From assembly GCF_013031245.1 (NCBI RefSeq), contig NZ_WPZL01000003.1:293681-357680 (forward strand): a DNA stretch of 64,000 bases. Direction: 5' to 3'. Made by a program: the position numbers and the translations under genes. This DNA comes from Ruegeria lacuscaerulensis. GTDB taxonomy: Bacteria; Pseudomonadota; Alphaproteobacteria; Rhodobacterales; Rhodobacteraceae. This document shows, piece by piece, positions 58,249-64,000 of the stretch. Positions within the stretch are counted from its first letter, which is position 1; each line of letters begins with the position of its first letter. The notes beneath the pieces are model-generated. The model was given only the letters and a program-made list of their open reading frames with translations, was not told the DNA's origin and did not search any database.

Positions 58249-59454
58249 TCACCCCCCTCGAACGGCGCGGACCCGTTCGACGTGACGCTCCAAGTCTGTC
58301 ATTGCCGTCAGATCGGGAACAATGGGTACAATGTCTTCAAAGGTTGCGCCAATCATAGACAGGCGAGCATCGCCCTGATTGATCAGTTCCGAAATCTTGG
58401 ATAGATGTCCGTTCGCCCCTGAGTGTTCCTGCACATTTGGCGAAACTACAACAACCTTCAATGCCAGATTGGTCTCGATTGCGGCAAGGATGGGCTCAGC
58501 GATGTGATTGTCATTGAAACCAAATCCAACGACAAGCAGCCCCGTGTCGCGTTTCCGAATTGCAGACTGGAAGGACGAAATCATTTCTAGATAGGGTTGC
58601 GCGAAAGCTAGCTCATATTTGGTGTTTCGCGGGTAAATAAGGAGTGGCCTGTCTGCGCTTGGAACCCTATTAATTTTGCTGGCATCTTCATCGAACTCCC
58701 AATCTATTGAGCCGTGGATCTTGTATAATTGGAATAGATTTTCGATGTAGTCTGGCGCATCCGACTCGCTACCGCGACGGACGATATCATAAGAAAAGTG
58801 CATCGGATCAAATGTCGACGGCTGCGAGAGCGTAAATCCGTCCATTACAACGAAGCCAGCACGCTGCCCCGCATGCTCGAAACACCGATCATAATTGGTG
58901 GTGAAGAGCCTAAGTCGTTCGCGCCTTACAGAACGTCGAGCGAGCCGTCGAAGGAATGACTCATGCAAGGGCAACTGCTCATTGGAGTCAAGAAAATCAA
59001 CTTTTCCCCTAATAATCCGCTCCGCATCCGCTATGAAGCGACTAATTTTCTCTTGCTCTTCGCCAGCTTCGAAAGATTCTGCGATCTTAGCTCTAGAAAG
59101 TAGTTCTTCGATGTCAGTGTTGCCTTCGGGGTGGCGAGCTATCTGAAGAACTTCATTCCATGTGGGATACCCCTCTCGTGCCTCCGCATAGGCTTGCTGT
59201 ACGGCTTGCCAAAGTACCCCCATCGTTGGCGCTTTCACGTTGCCGCCGTCATCCTTTACGCAAAGTGACGTACCTAGACCCGTGAGGACGATCAAATTCT
59301 TCGAGCGAACGATGTCCGAAAGGACTCTATCGATCTCCTGACGTGCGGGATCAGGCCGATCTCGGCCATCGGCTGCCTCACCTTCAAACTCTTCGGCAGG
59401 CTCAGCTTCCTCTTCTAGCCATTCCTGGTTCGTCATGTAAGTCTTGATTCTCAT
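58249..59454 (-). CDS. SIR2-domain protein of a SIR2-HerA defence module
   Basis: 401 residues. The NAD pocket has LTGLGTSL (58-65), LFTTNYD (183-189) and KIHGSIDW with H247, plus LLVVGFGFNDNHI (306-318). The N-terminal ~35 residues are strongly acidic. SIR2 effectors paired with HerA degrade NAD to stop phage. It overlaps the nuclease gene upstream by four bases and the HerA start downstream by four (GTGA). Confidence 0.88.
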   Translation of the reverse strand: MRIKTYMTNQEWLEEEAEPAEEFEGEAADGRDRPDPARQEIDRVLSDIVRSKNLIVLTGLGTSLCVKDDGGNVKAPTMGVLWQAVQQAYAEAREGYPTWNEVLQIARHPEGNTDIEELLSRAKIAESFEAGEEQEKISRFIADAERIIRGKVDFLDSNEQLPLHESFLRRLARRSVRRERLRLFTTNYDRCFEHAGQRAGFVVMDGFTLSQPSTFDPMHFSYDIVRRGSESDAPDYIENLFQLYKIHGSIDWEFDEDASKINRVPSADRPLLIYPRNTKYELAFAQPYLEMISSFQSAIRKRDTGLLVVGFGFNDNHIAEPILAAIETNLALKVVVVSPNVQEHSGANGHLSKISELINQGDARLSMIGATFEDIVPIVPDLTAMTDLERHVERVRAVRGG

Positions 59455-60644
59455 CGGGCTTTCCTCTCCACAAGGCGGGCCTCGTGAGTTTCGTAAGTAT
59501 AATTCTTGATTGTTCCGTCCTTGATTTTCTCGACTGCTTCATCGATGGCATAGAGAGGCACTAAAAACCATTCTCTTGGGACCACTGGTCGCCCGAACCG
59601 ATCCATGATCTCGATTTCTAGTCGGGCTGGCGCGAATATGCGATGGATGAGGTTTTCAAGCTTGGTGCGGTTGATATTGTAAAGCTCGTAGGTCGCTACG
59701 ACTTCAACATCCGCCATAAGAAACGTCGATTGCAGCCTAGCTCCTGCAATCCGTTTCTCTACGCTCATGTTTGTGACGCCGATCTTGTGCACAAGATCGC
59801 GGTTTTCGGCGACAAGTGGGTGATCAGACTTGCTGCGCAATACATAGATCGTGCCGCTGGCCTCGTCGCCGTCGATCGTGTGATCAGAGAAGAGCGGACC
59901 AGCAGTCGGATCGGTGATGCGTCTTCCTGCTTCGTCCTTGTTCAGCGCGCGCTGAAGGGAGCGCATGAGCATGTTGCTCTCCGTTCCGTTGTCGAAGATC
60001 ACGCGGAGCCTGGCGTCTGTTCGGCCTTGATCGGTCAACGTCATTTCGCCCATCTCTGCGACGTACGCCTTCTGGCCGCCGACAATGAAAAAACGGCCTT
60101 TCTCGATTTCGGCTTTCATCTCGAAGGGGCGCGTCTCGCGAAGGCCTGAGGTGAGTTCCTTCTGAACTTGTTCGAAGAGCGGTTTGAAGGTCTCGAAATC
60201 TTCGCACTTTTCGCGTCCGGCGACTTCTTCCGCAGCCTTCTTCTCGGCGCTGGATCGGACGTGCTTCAGCACGGTCAGGGGTGACGCTTCAGCCTCAATG
60301 CCCAGCTCGGCGAGCAACGCGTCGTCGTCAAGCTCTTCCTCGTTGACCGGAACAGGCTGTGCTCCACGCAAAAGCCCCTGATGATCCAGAGGCTCGACCA
60401 GTTCCATGCAATCTTGCTGCTCGCGGATGCGATCTAGGCGCACGGCGTAGAGCCGCTCAAAAATATCGCGGTCCTCGCCATGTTGCGGCGATCGGCCATG
60501 CTCTTCCACGAAACGCTGGATTTCTTCGAAGCCTGCGATGATCCGTTCCTCTCGTGGGGTACGGGCTGCGGTCTTCTTTTCTTCGACCTCGACACCCAGC
60601 TCGGCGAGAAGGGCATCATCTTCTTCGGTGAACTGCTTAGCCAT
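59451..60644 (-). CDS. GIY-YIG-type nuclease (T5orf172-like) protein
   Basis: 397 residues. The C-terminal domain has GTIYVLRS (264-271, GIY position), DLVHKIGVTN (283-292, YIG position), Arg298, Glu330 and His334 in LENLIHRIF, and PREWF (356-360): the T5orf172/GIY-YIG layout. The N-terminal 150 residues are acidic and carry a repeated DDALLAELG motif. The start overlaps the helicase stop by eight bases. Confidence 0.82.
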   Translation of the reverse strand: MAKQFTEEDDALLAELGVEVEEKKTAARTPREERIIAGFEEIQRFVEEHGRSPQHGEDRDIFERLYAVRLDRIREQQDCMELVEPLDHQGLLRGAQPVPVNEEELDDDALLAELGIEAEASPLTVLKHVRSSAEKKAAEEVAGREKCEDFETFKPLFEQVQKELTSGLRETRPFEMKAEIEKGRFFIVGGQKAYVAEMGEMTLTDQGRTDARLRVIFDNGTESNMLMRSLQRALNKDEAGRRITDPTAGPLFSDHTIDGDEASGTIYVLRSKSDHPLVAENRDLVHKIGVTNMSVEKRIAGARLQSTFLMADVEVVATYELYNINRTKLENLIHRIFAPARLEIEIMDRFGRPVVPREWFLVPLYAIDEAVEKIKDGTIKNYTYETHEARLVERKAR

Positions 60645-62688
60645 TTGCGGCCTCCGCCTTCATGCGGGCGAGGAACGCTACACCTTCCGCCATCTTCCGT
60701 TCCCAGGCATCCGGCGACGTGATGGAGGGAAGCCTCCCGCGTTCCTGCTTGAATTTTACAGCGCGGCGGGCAAGGTCGCGGGCTTCCTCGGGTGTGAGCT
60801 GCACCTTCTTTGCCGAAATGATTGCCTGAACCTGCTTCAGGCTCTCCTCGCTCATTGTCTTCGCGAGGATAGCATAGGCTTCTGCGAATGGGTTGATCCG
60901 GTCGATCAGATCAATATCCAGCTCGCGGACATCCATCGCGAACTTGCGCACGCCGTCGATCAACGCCGTGTTGCCCTTTGCAGTGTCGTCATCGTCACTG
61001 CCTAGCGCGACCTCTTTTGCCTTCTGGGTCAAGTTCAGTGCAGCGATCGCATGCTGGCGCACGGCTTCTTGATCCTCATCGTCCAGTTCGGGATACTTGT
61101 CCTTGATGATCTTGCCCATGCGCACCTGAGTCAGTTCTTCGGGAACCAGCTCTTCATCAAAAAGGCCACGCTCGACGGCGGTTTTGTCCTGAGCAAAGGC
61201 GGCAATCACCTCGTTTAGGTCTTGCTGGCAAATGCGCTCGGCTTCCTTGCTCTTGGGTTCGGCGAGTCCCTTGATTTCGATCTGGAACTGGCCGCTTTCT
61301 TCGCTGAAGCCGACATTGCATTTCTCGGGATCGTAGCCGCCCTCGCCGTAGTCGAAACCTTCCTGCGGCCCGCTGGCTTGAGCTTTCGGCGTGAAGTTGA
61401 AACGTGGGGCGAGGACCGGTTCCATGAGCAAACTCGCAGCGATCGCCTTGAGCGTGTCGTTGACGGCCTCAGTCACGGCCTCTTCGGACGCGTCAGGCTC
61501 GGCAATCAGATTCGTGAAGCGGGCGCGCGTCTTGCCCTCGGCATCACGTGTGGCTCGGCCAATGATCTGTACGATTTCGGTCAGGCTGGTGCGGTAGCCG
61601 ACCGTCAGCGCATGCTCACACCAAATCCAGTCGAAGCCTTCTTTCGCCATGCCGAGGGCAATGATGATGTCCACATAATCGCGATTGTTCTTCTGCGTGG
61701 GGTCTTTAAGGGCTGCCGAAACCTTTTCCCGCTTGGCATCATCATCCACGAGGTCGGCAATACGCAGCACGCGGCCTTCCGGTGTCTTCACAAGCTGGAA
61801 GCCCGTGGCAGGGTCGGTGCCTTGCCACTCGCCCAGCTCTTCGATGATGTGCTCGACTTCCCTGATCTTGTCCTTCGTGCTCTCGCGCGAATTGACCGAA
61901 GGGATGTGAATGATCGTCTTCTCGCTCGAGTCGAGCACTTTCAGGATGTCGTCGGCATAGGGTCCGGTGTAGAAGTAGTACCCGATATCAAGTGTTTTCA
62001 GATACTTATAGCCGTTGAGCTGTTCATAGTAAGTGTAGGTCACAGTCTCGAACCGCGCCTCGTCATGGGGTAGCAGCACAGGCTCGGCGTCGCCACGGAA
62101 GTATGATCCCGTCATGGCGACTACATGCACCTTGTCGCGCGCGATCAGGTCGGCGAGTTGCGCGCCTAGCTTGTTGTCGGGGTTGGCCGAGACGTGGTGA
62201 AACTCGTCCACGGCGACAAGGCAATCATCAAAGGCTTCAACGCCGAACTTTTCGACAGCGTTGCGGAAAGTTGCGTGCGGGCAGACCAAGACCTGATCGG
62301 CGCTTTTCAGAAAGGCTCCGACAGACTCCGCCTTACTCCGCTCGGAGCCTGGCGCATTGCAGAGGTTCCATTTTGGCTCGACATGCCAATCAGCCCAGAA
62401 GCCGAACTTTGCCAACGGTTCATCGGCGAAACTCGACCCGATCGACTTCTCTGGCACGGTGATGATCGCCTTGCGGACACCCTGATTGTGAAGCTTGTCC
62501 AGCGCGATGAACATCAGCGCGCGGCTCTTGCCCGAGGCAGGTGGCGATTTGATCAGAAGATATTGCTCTCCGCGCTTTTCGTAGGCACGCTCCTGCATCG
62601 GACGCATGCCAAGCTCATTCGACTTGGTAGAGCTGCCAGTCTGGGCGTACTTTACCGAAACGGAAGGGACATTTTTATCGCTGCTCAT
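60637..62688 (-). CDS. DEAD/DEAH-like superfamily 2 helicase
   Basis: 683 residues from ATG 62688, two bases after the upstream gene's stop (TGAGATG). Walker A SPPASGKSRAL (48-58), motif II VDEFHH (160-165), motif III MTGSYF, motif V GMAKEGFDW and motif VI QIIGRATRD (374-382) are seen. The C-terminal 280 residues hold a helical region without a known domain. It most resembles restriction-type translocases. Confidence 0.87.
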   Translation of the reverse strand: MSSDKNVPSVSVKYAQTGSSTKSNELGMRPMQERAYEKRGEQYLLIKSPPASGKSRALMFIALDKLHNQGVRKAIITVPEKSIGSSFADEPLAKFGFWADWHVEPKWNLCNAPGSERSKAESVGAFLKSADQVLVCPHATFRNAVEKFGVEAFDDCLVAVDEFHHVSANPDNKLGAQLADLIARDKVHVVAMTGSYFRGDAEPVLLPHDEARFETVTYTYYEQLNGYKYLKTLDIGYYFYTGPYADDILKVLDSSEKTIIHIPSVNSRESTKDKIREVEHIIEELGEWQGTDPATGFQLVKTPEGRVLRIADLVDDDAKREKVSAALKDPTQKNNRDYVDIIIALGMAKEGFDWIWCEHALTVGYRTSLTEIVQIIGRATRDAEGKTRARFTNLIAEPDASEEAVTEAVNDTLKAIAASLLMEPVLAPRFNFTPKAQASGPQEGFDYGEGGYDPEKCNVGFSEESGQFQIEIKGLAEPKSKEAERICQQDLNEVIAAFAQDKTAVERGLFDEELVPEELTQVRMGKIIKDKYPELDDEDQEAVRQHAIAALNLTQKAKEVALGSDDDDTAKGNTALIDGVRKFAMDVRELDIDLIDRINPFAEAYAILAKTMSEESLKQVQAIISAKKVQLTPEEARDLARRAVKFKQERGRLPSITSPDAWERKMAEGVAFLARMKAEAANG

Positions 62689-62689
62689 C

Positions 62690-63559
62690 TCAAATTGACT
62701 TTCTTTGGTTATATCGGCGGAGGAACAGGCGAGCAGTGACGAGCGAAATCTGTAGTCTGAAAGCCGCGTCTTCCTCCTCGGACAGTCCAGGGTGTCCCCC
62801 ATGAGGATGCATCCTGTTCATTAATCCTTGAACAAACTGCGGTTTTTGATTGTTGCTATGCCATTCGTTGTAGTCCGAGAGCAGGAACGGCGGTTGCAAG
62901 CCACCGAGAAAATCGCGCTTCGCCTTGCTGTCGTCGCTGCCTGTATATCCAAGACCTACGGCCATCTCGTTCAGATAGCTTTCGTAGAAATTTCGCAGCT
63001 CGCCATTGGCCGAAGACCATTCACCCCTTTGGAATGCGGACATTGCTTGGCTCAAGTGCCCCTTCGCCACACCGAATCCGTGCCCATCGAGTAACTGAAC
63101 AATTTCGCTCTCGGCTTCCCTAAAATTCAAACCTGAAACATCTGCGGGGAGCATTCGCGTCAACTCAAGCGCTGTCACCAAACGGTCGCCGCCAAAGAGA
63201 GACTCTCGACCGTTCGGGTCCGTAACCTGTTTCTCAACCAGCTCGAACCCGTCAAATCGAAGCCCCGCGACCAATCTCAACCATGCGCCATGTTTGCCGC
63301 GCCGAACATTCTCGTCCGCGCCCGTTGCAAGCTCGATCATCGCGCGTTCCAGCGGCTGAAGCCCGTTCAGGGTATGGACGGTTGGGTTCTCATTGATGGC
63401 TACGTGCGCCATTGCATTGACCTTTGACTGAACGGAGCCAGACCTACACCTATCTTCGACGCCCCATTGCAGCGCGAGAGAAGTGAATGCAGCCTGCGTT
63501 TTCATACCTTCGATAATCTCGGCGGCAGCGACGACGGTCATGCGGTTAAACTCGCTCAT
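62690..63559 (-). CDS. Unknown defence-operon protein with Abi_C/HEPN-like tail
   Basis: 289 residues. The region HLSQAMSAFQRGEWSSANGE then LRNFYES (168-194) and the tail RMHPHGGHPGLSEEEDAAFR (about 246-265) with a long following helix recall the Abi_C/HEPN-type helical tail found in abortive-infection proteins. It lies between a methyltransferase and a helicase with a four-base overlap on the 5' side. Function unknown; the family match is a visual guess. Confidence 0.6.
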   Translation of the reverse strand: MSEFNRMTVVAAAEIIEGMKTQAAFTSLALQWGVEDRCRSGSVQSKVNAMAHVAINENPTVHTLNGLQPLERAMIELATGADENVRRGKHGAWLRLVAGLRFDGFELVEKQVTDPNGRESLFGGDRLVTALELTRMLPADVSGLNFREAESEIVQLLDGHGFGVAKGHLSQAMSAFQRGEWSSANGELRNFYESYLNEMAVGLGYTGSDDSKAKRDFLGGLQPPFLLSDYNEWHSNNQKPQFVQGLMNRMHPHGGHPGLSEEEDAAFRLQISLVTARLFLRRYNQRKSI

Positions 63560-64000
63560 GCCGCCCCCTTCGTCTTTGTCACCTTCGTGTATAGCTCGAA
63601 GAGCTTTTCGAGGCGCTCTGTATCGTTCTTAAAACGGCGACCGATATAGATGCGTTCAAGCACCTCGTCGTTGCGATCATGCGCGGCGCGCAGATCGGCG
63701 GGCATCTTCGCGGGGTCGTAGAGATCGGCAATGGTCGTTGGGAAATGTGCCTCACGAGCTAGAAGAATATTTTGGCTACAACGCTGGAGATCGGCCATAT
63801 TTTTTTCGGTCAATTTTGGAAGAGGGAAAGAATTGTAAACAATAGTTGCGGCATAACGTACGCCATTGCCGAGACGTCCAGCAACTGTCTCCGCCCAAGC
63901 GCGATGTAGTGTGGAGACCAGCACCGCCAGCTCATGCCCGACGGGTGATCCTCCCCCTCTGAAGTGGTCCGCCGTTATGGTTAAGAAAACGGAGGAACCA
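63556..64000 (-). CDS. DNA methyltransferase (MmeI-like type IIG), C-terminal part, cut by window edge
   Basis: The frame is open from the right window edge to the stop at 63,556. The visible ~147 residues include LHRAWAETVAGRLGNGVRYA, ATIVYNSFPLPKL and TIADLYDPAKMPADLRAAHD, which match the C-terminal recognition/tail region of MmeI-type and related class I methyltransferases. The catalytic NPPY domain must lie outside. It overlaps the next gene by four bases (ATGA). Confidence 0.8.
   Translation of the reverse strand, partial: GSSVFLTITADHFRGGGSPVGHELAVLVSTLHRAWAETVAGRLGNGVRYAATIVYNSFPLPKLTEKNMADLQRCSQNILLAREAHFPTTIADLYDPAKMPADLRAAHDRNDEVLERIYIGRRFKNDTERLEKLFELYTKVTKTKGAA

Noticed and set aside
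49813..64000. CRISPR array, integrase or transposase in the island
   Set aside because: No regularly spaced repeats, tyrosine/serine recombinase or DDE motifs were found in any frame.

Overview
The window is a 64 kb piece of an alphaproteobacterial chromosome. It most resembles the marine Roseobacter group of Rhodobacteraceae. This rests on a ChpT phosphotransferase of the CtrA pathway, a long ribosomal protein L21 with a C-terminal helix-hairpin-helix tail, an olsB-olsA pair, class II DAHP synthase, DUF2059, DUF3553 and DUF1457 proteins, an IalB-type protein, and the pst/pho gene order. No species is claimed.

Bases 1-49,800 are core chromosome. They hold a truncated cyclase/ATPase-type gene end, a frameshifted unknown gene and tRNA-Ser(CGA); a DUF2059 pair; rplU-rpmA; LysE and GNAT; obgE-proB-proA; chpT (opposite strand); olsBA; rpsB-tsf. 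Next come a LuxR-type regulator coupled to aroQ, a decayed quinone reductase gene, an isomerase, a serine hydrolase, tesB and gcdH. The phosphate block follows, with phoR-pstS-pstC-pstA-pstB-phoU-phoB on the minus strand and a good Pho box before pstS. Upstream of it lie yicC-gmk-gamma carbonic anhydrase, then a PAS protein, aroG, a GlxA-type regulator and a PQQ-type sugar dehydrogenase. A branched-chain amino-acid ABC cluster (livJ, livG, livF, then livH, livM) is interrupted by two genes for small secreted proteins. After it come a DUF853 ATPase, a candidate small RNA locus with two orphan terminators, an IalB-like protein, a lipid-A-type group (lpxD, ACP, ketoacyl synthase), an L,D-transpeptidase and a DUF882 protein.

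From about 49,900 to the right edge the content changes to an accessory, mobilisable island. It carries mobC and a relaxase with candidate nick sites, several small element proteins, an AbiEi/AbiEii toxin-antitoxin pair and an ArdC-type antirestriction protein. A structured 340-base noncoding stretch separates these from a tightly overlapping minus-strand operon: DNA methyltransferase (C-terminus only in window), an unknown possibly HEPN-like protein, a DEAD-like helicase, a GIY-YIG-type nuclease, SIR2 and HerA. No integrase is visible, and the right end lies outside the window.

The most interesting object is that six-gene operon (56,558-64,000). It joins a restriction-like module (methyltransferase, helicase, nuclease) to a SIR2-HerA module, which is known as an anti-phage NAD-depleting pair. 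All junctions overlap or nearly touch, which suggests one composite defence system. The HerA gene is broken by an in-frame TAG between its Walker A and Walker B halves, so the copy may be switched off or decaying, unless the stop is read through or is a sequence error.
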